Source of the DNA: Actinoplanes campanulatus
Lineage (GTDB): Bacteria > Actinomycetota > Actinomycetes > Mycobacteriales > Micromonosporaceae
Assembly (NCBI RefSeq): GCF_014647795.1
Contig: NZ_BMPW01000001.1
Span: 992,001-1,056,000, forward strand
Direction: 5' to 3'
DNA length: 64,000 nucleotides
In this document: piece by piece, positions 16,764-25,900 of the stretch
Position numbering within the stretch: position 1 is the first letter of the stretch
Layout of the letters: each line of letters opens with the position of its first letter
Notes under the pieces: generated by a model
Told to the model about the DNA's origin: nothing
Seen by the model: the letters and a program-made list of their open reading frames with translations, nothing else
The model's database searches: none
Program-made: the position numbers and the translations under genes

Positions 16764-17974
16764 CCACGGTTGAATTCCGTACGCCGGGGGCGCTGGCCGA
16801 CGCCGAGCGCTGGACCGCCCACAACTACCACCCGCTGCCGGTGGTCGTGGCCGAGGCCGAGGGCGCCTGGGTGACCGACGTGGACGGCCGCCGCTACCTG
16901 GATTTCCTGGCCGGCTACTCGGCCCTCAACTTCGGGCACCGGCACCCCGGCCTGATCGCCGCCGCGCACGCCCAGCTCGACCGGGTCACCCTCACCAGCC
17001 GGGCCTTCGTGCACGACCAGTTCGCCGCGTTCTGCCGCGGACTGGCCGAGCTGTGCGGCAAGGACATGGTGCTGCCGATGAACACCGGCGCCGAGGCCGT
17101 GGAGACCGCGATCAAGGTGGCCCGCAAGTGGGGCTACCGGGTCAAGGGCGTCGCCGACGAGCGCGCCGAGATCATCGTGGCGGCGAACAACTTCCACGGG
17201 CGTACCACCACGATCGTCAGCTTCTCCACCGATCCGGAGGCGCGGGCCGACTTCGGGCCCTACACGCCCGGGTTCGTCGTGGTGCCGTACGGCGATCTGG
17301 ACGCGGTCCGGGCCGCGATCACGCCGAACACCGTGGCGGTGCTGATGGAGCCGATCCAGGGCGAGGCCGGTGTGCTGGTGCCGCCGGCCGGGTTCCTGGC
17401 CGGGCTGCGTGAGCTGTGTGACACGAACAACGTGCTGATGATCGCCGACGAGATCCAGTCCGGGCTCGGGCGTACCGGGAAGACCTTCGCCATCGAGCAC
17501 GAGGGCGTCGTCCCGGACATGTACGTGCTCGGCAAGGCCCTCGGCGGCGGCATCGTGCCGGTCTCCGCGGTCGCCGCCGACCAGGCCGTCCTCGGTGTGC
17601 TGCGGCCCGGCGAGCACGGCTCCACCTTCGGCGGCAACCCGCTCGCGTGCGCGGTCGGCGCCGAGGTGGTCCGGCTGCTCGCCACCGGCGAGTTCCAGGA
17701 GCGCTCGGCCCGTCTCGGCGCACGGCTGCACGCCGGCCTGGAGGCGCTGATCGGCCACGGTGTGGTGGCGGTCCGCGGCCGCGGGCTGTGGGCCGGGGTG
17801 GACATCGACCCGGTGCTGATGACCGGCCGGCAGGCCTGTGAACGGCTCGCCGAGCGGGGTGTGCTGGCCAAGGACACCCACGGGTCGACGATCCGGCTCG
17901 CGCCGCCGCTCGTGGTCACCGAGGAGGACCTGGACCACGCGCTGGCGCAGCTGGCCGCCGTACTCCAGGGTTGA
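16760..17974 (+). CDS. rocD: Ornithine-oxo-acid aminotransferase
   Basis: The 404-residue PLP enzyme of the class III aminotransferases converts ornithine to glutamate semialdehyde. It shows NTGAEAVETAIKVARKWGY, NNFHGRT, EPIQGEAGV, IADEIQSGLGRTG and the PLP lysine in VLGKALGGG. The start (ATG 16760) lies behind GGAGGTG within the DDAH-like gene, with an ATGA overlap. The pair would feed arginine derivatives into proline and glutamate metabolism. Confidence 0.93.
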   Translation: MTTVEFRTPGALADAERWTAHNYHPLPVVVAEAEGAWVTDVDGRRYLDFLAGYSALNFGHRHPGLIAAAHAQLDRVTLTSRAFVHDQFAAFCRGLAELCGKDMVLPMNTGAEAVETAIKVARKWGYRVKGVADERAEIIVAANNFHGRTTTIVSFSTDPEARADFGPYTPGFVVVPYGDLDAVRAAITPNTVAVLMEPIQGEAGVLVPPAGFLAGLRELCDTNNVLMIADEIQSGLGRTGKTFAIEHEGVVPDMYVLGKALGGGIVPVSAVAADQAVLGVLRPGEHGSTFGGNPLACAVGAEVVRLLATGEFQERSARLGARLHAGLEALIGHGVVAVRGRGLWAGVDIDPVLMTGRQACERLAERGVLAKDTHGSTIRLAPPLVVTEEDLDHALAQLAAVLQG

Positions 17975-17981
17975 TCGGAGC

Positions 17982-18012
17982 ATGCGCCGCCGCCGGACCG
18001 GCGGCGGCGCAT
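17982..18012. terminator. Bidirectional terminator
   Basis: ATGCGCCGCCGCCG and CGGCGGCGGCGCAT form a 14-bp stem with a three-base loop. It sits exactly between the convergent rocD and FHA-protein genes. Confidence 0.8.
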
Positions 18013-18014
18013 CG

Positions 18015-19163
18015 CTATCGGCCGACCGGCCGGAACGCCATGGTGGGAGCCTCGCTCATCACCGACTCCGGCTGGACCACGCCGCCGGTCGCCCACATCT
18101 TCGACCGGCCCACGTGCACCTGGGCGTAGAGCTCGACGATGTCCTCCGGGCCGAGCACCCGGCGCTCGTCGCGGCGCAGCGTGAGCCGCTGGTCGTCGTC
18201 GAGTGAGCCGCCCGGGCGGATCCCGGTGCCGTTGGTGCTGATGTCCTGAGCGGTCACCTCACCGCCGCGCAGCGACAGCCGGACGTGCCCGCGGCTGATC
18301 CACTTCCGGGCGTCCTCGGTGAGCCACTGGCCCAGCATGACCCCGCCGCCGCCCTCCGGCGCGCGGCCGATCACCACGGCCTTGTCCTCGGACACCACGA
18401 AACGCTGACGGATCACGCCGTCGATGCGCACCGAGAAGACCTCGGTGGCCGGGCGCGCGCCCATGTCCTTGAGCCGGTCGCCGTGCCGGGGGCAGGTCGG
18501 TGCGCCGGCCCGCAGGGCGGGCGGCGGCTGCGACACCGGGCTGGTGAAGGTGCGCATGTCGGCGAACGGGCTGTCCGGGTCGCCGCCGTCGCCGTAGGTG
18601 TTGCAGTTCATCTGTGGGCAGCGCCACACTCGGGCGAGCAGCCGCTCACCCAGCGGGGACCGCGGCACCGGCGGCACCGCCTCGCCCCGGCCGACCCGGG
18701 CCACCAGCACCGGGCCGCCCTGGTTCGACACCAGGGCGAGCAGCCGGCCCGGATCGGTCACCCACGGCCTGCGGTCCCGGAACCGGTCCTCCCGGTCACG
18801 GGTGAGCACCGGCAGGCCGAGCATCTCGGCCACCTCCAGCACCCGGTCCTCGATCTGCGGAACCACCTCGACCTTGCCGTCGTCCGCCCAGCGGCGCACC
18901 ACCATGCGCTCGTTCGACGTCAGGTCGGCGTCGGAGAGCAGCGCCCGGGGCGCGACCGCGTAGACCGGGACGCTCTCCTCCGACACATACCGCCCCAGGG
19001 CGTCGATCAGCAGACCTAGGCGGACCAGACTGGCCGGGCGGCCCCCGTCGAGGTCCGCGTAACGGACCACCTCTGACAGATCCACCACGCCCCGGGCCAG
19101 TGCCGGATCGGTGGTGAGCCGGGCCTCGATGGCATCGAGGACCTTGCTGACCTCGAATCTCAC
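18015..19163 (-). CDS. FHA-domain protein with PIN-like N-terminus
   Basis: This 382-residue protein has a C-terminal FHA domain: GR at 256-257, SRGH at 280-283 and STNGTG around 299-304, which bind phosphothreonine. Residues 1-150 resemble a PIN-like nuclease fold (LLIDALGRYV ... VPVYAVAPRALLSDADLTSN ... LGLPVLTRDREDRFRD); this is my reading and not certain. Between them C172, C177, C214 and H217 could bind zinc. The GTG start follows GGGGAGGACTC. Ser/Thr-kinase signalling is implied, but no kinase gene is nearby. Confidence 0.75.
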   Translation of the reverse strand: MRFEVSKVLDAIEARLTTDPALARGVVDLSEVVRYADLDGGRPASLVRLGLLIDALGRYVSEESVPVYAVAPRALLSDADLTSNERMVVRRWADDGKVEVVPQIEDRVLEVAEMLGLPVLTRDREDRFRDRRPWVTDPGRLLALVSNQGGPVLVARVGRGEAVPPVPRSPLGERLLARVWRCPQMNCNTYGDGGDPDSPFADMRTFTSPVSQPPPALRAGAPTCPRHGDRLKDMGARPATEVFSVRIDGVIRQRFVVSEDKAVVIGRAPEGGGGVMLGQWLTEDARKWISRGHVRLSLRGGEVTAQDISTNGTGIRPGGSLDDDQRLTLRRDERRVLGPEDIVELYAQVHVGRSKMWATGGVVQPESVMSEAPTMAFRPVGR

Positions 19164-19303
19164 GAGTCCTCCCCTGTTACGTACGCGTGCGGCCCCTCCG
19201 ACCCATCATGCCCCGCCCATGATCGCCGGGGAAATCGGGCCGGTATTTGTCGGACCTGGCCGCTATGGTGGGCGCCGCTCGACGAATCGACAAGGAGACA
19301 CAC

Positions 19304-20047
19304 ATGAGGTTCCAACGGCTGGCCGTCGTCACGGTGACGATCGCGGCCCTCACCGGGATGGGTGGCTGCGGTTCGGCCACCACCGACTCGAAGCCCGCGG
19401 CCACCACGCAGGCCGCCGCCGACCCGCTGGCCGAGTTCGTCGCCGCGTCGAAGAAGCTCGGCACCGAGACGATGAAGATGAAGATGGAGATGCCGGGCGG
19501 CATCGAGGCGAGCGGCGTGTCCGACCTCGCCGGCAAGAAGGTCGACATGGTGATGAGCGTCGGCGCCGCCGGGCAGACCATGGAGATCGCGGTCCGCCTG
19601 GTCGGCGATGAGATGTTCATGAAGTACGGCGCCACCGCGGGCGCCAAGTGGTGGCGTCTCGACGTGTCGAAGCTTCCGGCGAGCAGCTCGATGAACCCGA
19701 AGAACATGGCGGACGCGTCGGCTTTCGCGCAGACCGCGGTCAAGGTGGAGAAGAACGGGGACACGTTCTCCGGCACGCTCGACATGACCAAGTCGCCGAC
19801 CGTCGACCCGGAGTCGCTGAAGGCCCTGGGCGACAAGGCGTCCGCCGTCCCGTTCACCGCCAAGGTGGACGGTGAGGGCCGGCTCACCGAGCTGGTCATC
19901 GACATGAGCTCGCTGGGCGCCGGCGCCGGCAAGATGACGACCACCTACTCCGACTTCGGCACCCCGGTGTCGGTGGAGGCCCCGCCGGCCGCCGAGGTCA
20001 CCGAGATGCCGGCCGAGATGCTCAAGTCGCTGAGCCAGACGGCCTAG
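19304..20047 (+). CDS. Lipoprotein, LppX/LprAFG-like
   Basis: The 247-residue secreted lipoprotein starts at ATG 19304 with AAGGAGA upstream. The signal segment (LAVVTVTIAALTGMGGC) ends at a lipid-acceptor cysteine. The mature part (EFVAASKKLGTETMKMKMEMPGG ... WRLDVSKLP ... DMTKSPTVDPESLKALGDKASAVPFTAKVDGEGRLTELVID) matches the LppX/LprAFG fold, a lipid carrier in mycobacteria. Its stop shares CTAG with the convergent acyltransferase. Confidence 0.8.
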   Translation: MRFQRLAVVTVTIAALTGMGGCGSATTDSKPAATTQAAADPLAEFVAASKKLGTETMKMKMEMPGGIEASGVSDLAGKKVDMVMSVGAAGQTMEIAVRLVGDEMFMKYGATAGAKWWRLDVSKLPASSSMNPKNMADASAFAQTAVKVEKNGDTFSGTLDMTKSPTVDPESLKALGDKASAVPFTAKVDGEGRLTELVIDMSSLGAGAGKMTTTYSDFGTPVSVEAPPAAEVTEMPAEMLKSLSQTA

Positions 20048-21087
20048 GCTTCGGCGCGCCCCGGCCGCGTCCACAGCGGCCGGGGCTCCGGACGGTTCTC
20101 GTCGATCCACGCGTCGATGCGGGCCCACCAGTCGTAGAGCCAGTCGATCCGCTCCTGTTCGCCGGTGGGCACCTCCTCCGGCGGCACACTCCAGAACCGC
20201 ATCACCAGCCGCTTGTCCATCGGCAGCTCCCGCCACACGTCGGCGACGCTCGTCATCCGGTCCAGGCCGGTGTGCGCCACGAAGATCACCCCGGCGTCCG
20301 GGGCCGCGTCGATCGCGGCGAAGAGCCCGCCCGGCTTCGGCGGCAGCAGGTTGTTCAGACTCTCCGCCCTGGCCGCCAGGTCGTGCAGACCACGGGACCA
20401 CAGCCGGGCGATGGCACTGGCCCTACGGCGGAGCGTGAAGTTGCCGCCCTCCGGGAAGATCACGAAGGCGTCGTTGTCGTCCAGTCCGGTGGCCAGCTCA
20501 CCGATCTGCTGCTCCAGCGTCGCCGTCCCGGTGCGGCCCGGCGAGATGAACCGGTTGGGCAGACGGTTGAGCAGCACATCCACCGCCGGATCCCACTGCA
20601 GGGCCGCCTTCAGCACGATCCGCGGCTCCCGCGCGAACCAGTTGACCAGCGCGTGGATCAGGGTGAAGGAGTCGCCCGGCCCGGCGTGCCGGCTCACCAC
20701 GATCTCCGGGCGGCCGGGCTGCGCGGTGTCCGGGTCGGTGCCGACCACGTCGATCGTCAGGTGCAGCGACCAGCGGGCGAACCAGAAGAGGCTGCGCAGG
20801 AACCAGCCGGTCAGCACGTAGTGCGCCCGCTGAAAAGCGGGGCCGCGGATCCTCCAGCCGAAACCGGATGCCACCCAGAGCACCGCGAGCCCGGCCAGCG
20901 CCACGGCGTCCCACACCAGGTAGACGATGAGCAGGAAGACCACCCGGGGCACCCGCAGCCGGCCCGGCACCACGGGCGAGACGGCCAGCGCGATCAGCAG
21001 CCAGACCGGCAGGGTGGTGAGCAGGGTGAAGGCGAGCAGCACGACGGCCGGGGCGATCACCATGCGGCGCACCCAGACCGGGGGCAT
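20044..21087 (-). CDS. Membrane acyltransferase, PlsC-like
   Basis: This 347-residue protein has N-terminal hydrophobic segments (VVLLAFTLLTTLPVWLLIALAV, VVFLLIVYLVWDAVALAGLAVLW) and a glycerolphosphate acyltransferase domain. The usual H-x4-D appears as SRHAGPGDS, and FPEGGNFT matches the FPEG motif. It should transfer an acyl chain to a lipid intermediate. ATG 21087 overlaps the patatin stop by one base (TGATG), so the two lipid genes are coupled. Its TAG shares CTAG with the convergent lipoprotein. Confidence 0.85.
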   Translation of the reverse strand: MPPVWVRRMVIAPAVVLLAFTLLTTLPVWLLIALAVSPVVPGRLRVPRVVFLLIVYLVWDAVALAGLAVLWVASGFGWRIRGPAFQRAHYVLTGWFLRSLFWFARWSLHLTIDVVGTDPDTAQPGRPEIVVSRHAGPGDSFTLIHALVNWFAREPRIVLKAALQWDPAVDVLLNRLPNRFISPGRTGTATLEQQIGELATGLDDNDAFVIFPEGGNFTLRRRASAIARLWSRGLHDLAARAESLNNLLPPKPGGLFAAIDAAPDAGVIFVAHTGLDRMTSVADVWRELPMDKRLVMRFWSVPPEEVPTGEQERIDWLYDWWARIDAWIDENRPEPRPLWTRPGRAEA

Positions 21088-21938
21088 CAGCGGCCCGGCC
21101 CCGGCAGCGGGTTCACGTTGGCGGTCAGGTAGCGGCGGGAGGCGGTGTAGGCCCGGCTGATCCGGCGCCCCACCGCGGCCATGTCCCGGTACGCCCACGG
21201 CGAGTCGTCCCGGTTCTCCCCGCCGCCGCTCGGCAGCACGTGGACGCGGACGTCGTCCGGCAGCGACGCGAGCTCGCGGGCGAACCGGTGCCGCCGGGCG
21301 ATCTCGAACGCCACCTGCGCCACCTCCCACGGCCGCTTCGGCACGCTGAGCTGGCGTTCCACCCGGCCGACCTGGAGCACGAAGATGAGTTTCGCTCCGA
21401 GCCGGACGGCCTCGCCGATCGGGATCGAGTTGACGATCCCGCCGTCGACGTAGTGCTCGCCGTCGATCTCCATGGGCGGCAGCAGCCCCGGCACGGCCGA
21501 CGAGGCGACCACCGCGTCGACCAGCGGGCCGCTGTCGAACCAGTGCTCGGCGGCCCGCTCGATGCTTGCCGCACAGCAGTGGAACGGCACCTTCAGATCG
21601 GCGAACGTGGCGTTCTCCCCCAGCTCGCTCTCCAGCAGGCGGCGCAGCGGGCGGGGCGAGTGCAGATGGGTACGGGCGGCGAACCGGCGCATCTGGCGGC
21701 CGAGCGAGTCGCCGTACACCGCGGCGGCCTCCGGCGACGTCCAGAGCCGGACCAGGCGCTCGGTGACGTGCTCGGCCGGGTCGGCGGCGACCAGAGCGCC
21801 GTTCACCGCACCGATCGACGTGCCCACCACCAGGTCCGGGCGGAACCCGGCCCGGAAGAGCGCCCGCAGCATGCCGACCTCGACCGCGCCGAGCACGCCC
21901 CCGCCGCCGAGCACGAAAGCCACCGGACCGTCGACCAT
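21087..21938 (-). CDS. Patatin-like phospholipase
   Basis: The 283-residue protein has the patatin oxyanion motif LGGGGVLGAVEVGML, nucleophile elbow GTSIGAVNG, and the dyad aspartate in YVDGGIVNSIP. Acyl-ester hydrolysis of membrane lipids is expected. It is coupled to the acyltransferase gene; together they could remodel acyl chains of one lipid. Confidence 0.9.
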   Translation of the reverse strand: MVDGPVAFVLGGGGVLGAVEVGMLRALFRAGFRPDLVVGTSIGAVNGALVAADPAEHVTERLVRLWTSPEAAAVYGDSLGRQMRRFAARTHLHSPRPLRRLLESELGENATFADLKVPFHCCAASIERAAEHWFDSGPLVDAVVASSAVPGLLPPMEIDGEHYVDGGIVNSIPIGEAVRLGAKLIFVLQVGRVERQLSVPKRPWEVAQVAFEIARRHRFARELASLPDDVRVHVLPSGGGENRDDSPWAYRDMAAVGRRISRAYTASRRYLTANVNPLPGPGR

Positions 21939-21966
21939 GTCACCATCCTCGCACGATCTTTCATCC

Positions 21967-21997
21967 TTGCCCTGACACCGATGTCAGGGCTTACCGT
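21967..21997 (+). promoter_or_regulatory. MerR-type promoter with 19-bp spacer
   Basis: A TTGCCC -35 at 21967 and TACCGT -10 at 21992 are 19 bases apart, the long spacer typical of MerR-activated promoters. The spacer carries the inverted repeat CCCTGACA-CCGA-TGTCAGGG at 21970-21989. The -10 ends six bases before ATG 22004, so the transcript may be leaderless. Confidence 0.7.
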
Positions 21998-22003
21998 CGG
22001 CTC

Positions 22004-22366
22004 ATGCTTATCGGAGAGCTGGCCGACCGGGCCGGCACCAGCCCGCGAACGCTGCGCTACTACGAGGAGCACGGGCTGATCCGTCCGCGCCGGGACGCCA
22101 ACGGTTACCGGCAGTACGACGACGCGGAACTGCGCGTGGTGCACGAGATCCGCACGCTGCTCGCCGACGGATTCGGCGTGGACGACATCAAACCGTTCGT
22201 CGCCTGCCTGCGGGCCGGCAACAGCGCCGGGCACGTCTGCCCGGAGTCGGCGGTCGTGCTGCGGCGGCGACTGGCCGAAGTGGACGACCTGCTGGACCGC
22301 CTCACCGGCGTACGGGAGCGGCTCCAGGACCAGTTGAAGGAGATCCGATGCCAGATGACACCCTGA
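22004..22366 (+). CDS. MerR-family transcriptional regulator
   Basis: The 120-residue protein starts LIGELADRAGTSPRTLRYYEEHGLIRPRR, a MerR winged helix, followed by a coiled coil (LRRRLAEVDDLLDRLTGVRERLQDQLKEI). Two cysteines around residues 68 and 79 (ACLRAGNSAGHVC) sit near the end of the DNA-binding domain, and a third lies near the C-terminus. They may sense redox or metal but do not match the SoxR cluster. A dyad promoter lies directly upstream and the thioredoxin gene overlaps its end. Confidence 0.9.
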   Translation: MLIGELADRAGTSPRTLRYYEEHGLIRPRRDANGYRQYDDAELRVVHEIRTLLADGFGVDDIKPFVACLRAGNSAGHVCPESAVVLRRRLAEVDDLLDRLTGVRERLQDQLKEIRCQMTP

Positions 22367-22695
22367 CCACCGTCACCGACGCCACCTTCGCCGAGATCGT
22401 GCTGTCGGCGAAGGTCCCGGTGCTCGTCGACTTCTGGGCCCAGTGGTGCCCGCCGTGCGGGCCGCTGAAGCGGGTGCTGAGCGAGCTGGCCGGCGAGTTC
22501 GGCGACCGGGTGCTGATCGCCACCCTGGACGTGGACGCCAACCCGTCGACCACCATCGCCTACCGGGTGCACTCCATGCCGACCCTGCTGTTCCTCCGGG
22601 ACGGGACGGTCACCCAGACGATCGTCGGCGCCCGGCCGAAGTCGGTGCTCCGGCCGGCGATCACCAACCTCATCACGCCGTACGCGAACGTCTAG
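22348..22695 (+). CDS. Thioredoxin-family protein with CPPC active site
   Basis: The 115-residue thioredoxin fold has VDFWAQWCPPCGPLK, where the usual CGPC is CPPC. It keeps the cis-proline region (VHSMPTLLFLRDG) and the terminal helix. A CPPC motif usually makes the disulfide more oxidising than CGPC, so its partner may differ from bulk thioredoxin. The start lies inside the end of merR (19-base overlap), so MerR should control it. Confidence 0.9.
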   Translation: MPDDTLTTVTDATFAEIVLSAKVPVLVDFWAQWCPPCGPLKRVLSELAGEFGDRVLIATLDVDANPSTTIAYRVHSMPTLLFLRDGTVTQTIVGARPKSVLRPAITNLITPYANV

Positions 22696-22699
22696 CCGG

Positions 22700-22915
22700 C
22701 TAGTCCAGCTCCGGCATCGCGACCGGCTGTGGCCGGGGACGGCAGGTGCCGCACTGCACCGCGTCCTCGACCACCAGCGCCTCGGCCCGGTCCCGGCGGG
22801 CCGACCGGGTCACCTCCAGCAGGTACGGCCCGAAGCGCGCGTGCTCGGCGCACACCCCGCGCCCGCAGAACCGGCAGATCGCACGCGCCCCCTCGGCGCA
22901 GAACCAGCACAACAT
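22700..22915 (-). CDS. Small zinc-ribbon protein
   Basis: The 71-residue protein has C3-x2-C6, C14-x2-C17-x4-C22-x2-H25 and C55-x2-C58, a treble or B-box-like zinc arrangement (LCWFCAEG, CRFCGRGVCAEH). AAGGAG lies nine bases before ATG, inside the loop of a hairpin whose 3' arm contains the ATG. It is downstream of the S2P fusion gene on the same strand. Function unknown. Confidence 0.75.
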   Translation of the reverse strand: MLCWFCAEGARAICRFCGRGVCAEHARFGPYLLEVTRSARRDRAEALVVEDAVQCGTCRPRPQPVAMPELD

Positions 22916-22953
22916 GGGCGGCCACTCCTTCTCACGTCGGGCGGCCGCCCATG
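22913..22953 (-). promoter_or_regulatory. Hairpin covering the zinc-ribbon start codon
   Basis: CATGGGCGGCC and GGCCGCCCATG are exact reverse complements, 11 bp with a 19-base loop. In the minus-strand RNA the 3' arm holds the ATG of the zinc-ribbon gene and the loop exposes its AAGGAG. It starts two bases after the stop of the S2P fusion gene. It could be a terminator or a translation-control hairpin. Confidence 0.55.
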
Positions 22954-22954
22954 G

Positions 22955-25900
22955 TCAGCTGCTGGACGGCGCCGTGGTCGTCGGCTCGGGATCCGGTTGG
23001 GTGGTGGTCGGGTCCGGGTCCGGCTGCGTGGTGGTCGGATCCGGATCCGGCGCCGTGGTCGTCGGCTTCGGCGTGTTCGGCTTCGTGGTCGTCGGCTTCG
23101 TCGTGGTGGGCCGGTTGGTCGGCACCGTGATCGTCGGGTTGCCGGTGGTGGGCCGGGTCGTCGTCCGGGTCGTCGTCGGGTTCGTCGTCGTCGCCGGGTC
23201 GCCGTCGTCCGAGCCGTCCACCGGCTCGTTCTCGGTGCCCGGAACGGTAGTCGGGTCGGTCGAGGGCGCCGGGATGGCGGGCGCCTCGGCCGGGGACGAC
23301 TCCTCGGTCGGGTCCGGGGTCGGCTCGGCCTCGGTCGGCGGGGTGACCGGCACGCCGTCGCCGCAGTTCAGCGGCTGGTTGTCGGCCTCGTTACGGGAAC
23401 CGCCGACGCTCACGGCGCCCTCCGAGACCGCGACACCGGCGGTGTCCACTGAATACCACGCCCGGCCGTCGCTGGTCACGTCACCCTGGGTGCGCAGCAC
23501 GGTCAGATCCAGCGGCTGGTACGCCCCGCTCGGGCTGCTCGTGTCGGCCAGCAGCCGCCCGTTCTCCAGGGTGAGCCGCCCGGACGGGGTGGACCGCCGC
23601 CCGTTGTCCACGCCCACCGCGGTGACCTCGGTCCGCGAGCCGCCGCACAGCACCACCGCGGCGCCGCCCGGGAAGGTCAGCAGGGCCACGCCCCGGCCCG
23701 GCACCTCGATCTCGGCGCCGGCCGCGAGGTAGCGGCGGTCGTCCGGACCGAGCGCGATCGACTCCCGGTCGGCCACCGCCGTGGCGGAGCCGCGCTGCAC
23801 GGACAGCAGCACCCGCTCGGCGGGCATCTCCGCCCAGGCCGGTCCGGAGCTCACGTTCACCAGCAGGCTGCCGAGGGCGAACACCACCAGCAGGCTCACG
23901 AAGCCCCACATCCGGCGTTCGAAGTGACGGTCCACGTCGTACTGCTCGTCGGCGTCCGGCGGGCCGGGCGGCACGGCGAGGGGCGGGTGCGCGGCGCCGG
24001 GCCGGGCCACCGCCGGGGTGCTGGGCCGCAGCGCCGGCATCGGGACGCCGGGGCCGTACGAGCCGATCAGCGGGGGCAGGTCGGAGGCGTCCGGGATGAC
24101 CCACAGCCGGACCGGGGTCCGGGCCTGGGCCACCATGCCGGGGCTGCCGTCGCCGACCGGGCCGACCAGGGTGCCGCGGCGCAGTTCGACGCCGTCCGGC
24201 ATGGCGATCACGCCGGACTCGACGACCACCGCGTGGGTCGGGCCGGGCAGGATCACCGGTGCGCCCGGGTCCAGGTCGGCCGGGTGCGCGGCGGCGATCA
24301 GGGCCAGCCGCTGGTCCTCCTCCAGCGCGGCGAGCGCCGGGGTGTCGGCGAACAGGGCCTCGGCCTCGGCGCGCTCCTGCGGCGGCGGGCCGGGCATCGG
24401 GCCGACCACGGTGGCCACCGTGGAGGTGGGCAGGGTCAGCAGGGTCACGCCGGCGGTGTGCCAGTCGAGCTGAGCGCTGCGGCCGGTGAGCGCGGTGGCC
24501 AGGCCGACCACGCCACCCGGGCCGACGTGGTGCCGGATGGTGCCGCCCGGGTCACCGGGACGGCGGCCGTGCAGCGCGCCCTCGGCCACCACGTAGACGG
24601 CGCCCTGGGTCTCCCCGGCGAGCACCAGTTGACGGCCGGTCGCCGGACGGTACCACCGGGCCCGGGCGGCGAGCGCGTTCAACGACGGCTCGGGCAGGCC
24701 ACCCAGTTCGGAGGCGCGCAGGGTGGCCACCCGGCGGGGCAGGTCGGCCTCCCGGTCGCGCTCGGCGATCTGCTGGCGCGCCCGGCGGACGGCCCGGACC
24801 AGGCGGCCCAGCAGGAAGTAGAGCGGCGGCGCGACGACCCCTAGGACGATCACCAGGAGCAGCAGCGCGCCGGCGACGCCCGCGTACCAGAGGCCGACGA
24901 TCAGGCCCTCGATCCGGTCGGTCCACAGTCGATAGCCCAGCCCGATGGCGCTGACCAGCCACAGCAGCGACAGGAAGCCGTAGAGGGCGACGAGCCGGCC
25001 CTCCCGGTCCAGGGCCTTCCAGCCCGGTCCGCGGCGGCGCAGGCGGCCGCCCATCCAGGACAGCGCGCGGGCCCGGACGTCCGGGATCTCCAGCCAGTCC
25101 ATCAGCAGGTACTTGCCGTCCAGCGGCAGCAGCGGGCTGAGGTTGAAGAACGTGTGCAGGTAGAACAGGAACGCCAGTTTGAAGGTCACCCCGGCGACGG
25201 CCGGGATGGCGAGACCGGTCAGCTGGAACAGCCCGGCCAGGCCCAGGGCGGTGGCCGGGCCGGCCGCGGTGACCGCGATCCGGGCGCGGCGGCCGGCCAT
25301 CCAGACGTCGCTGGCGTCGACGAAGACCGAGGGGACTCCGAAGTAGAGCATCAGGCCGGCGACCGGGACATCCCGGCCGACCCGTTTCGCGGCGAGCGCG
25401 TGCCCCAGCTCGTGCACCGCCAGGACCAGCACGTTCAGTGACACCAGGGCGAGCGCGCCGAGCAGGTACGAGTCACCCACCAGGAAGAGGGACCGGCTGC
25501 CCCGCTGCCAGGTGCCCGCGAACAGCAGCAAGCCGAGGGCCGCCACCACCGCGCCGATCCACACCGCGACCCGGGTGAAGAGCAGCCGGCCGACGGTGTT
25601 GTAGAGGGTGGTGACCAGGCCGTCGACCGGGAAGGACAGGACGACACGGCCACGCGCGGCGGCGGCCAGCGAGTCGCCCATCCGCCGGGGCAGCGGGTCC
25701 CGGCGCAGGTCGCGCAGCGAGCGGAAGGCGTCCATCGGCAGCTCTTCGAGCATCCGGTTGGCGGCCAGGTCGGCGACGACCCGGCGGACCTGGTCGGGCG
25801 CGAGGCGGCCGGCGATCCGGGCGAACTCGGCGACCAGCCGGGCCACCGTGCTGTCGCCGTCCATCATCAGGGCGAGCTGGTACTCCTCCGGGGTCAGCCG

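Noticed and set aside
22958-23230. Short tandem repeats that could suggest a CRISPR or minisatellite.
   Set aside because: They encode the TTTQPDPDP tail of the S2P fusion; the units are in frame and have no spacers.
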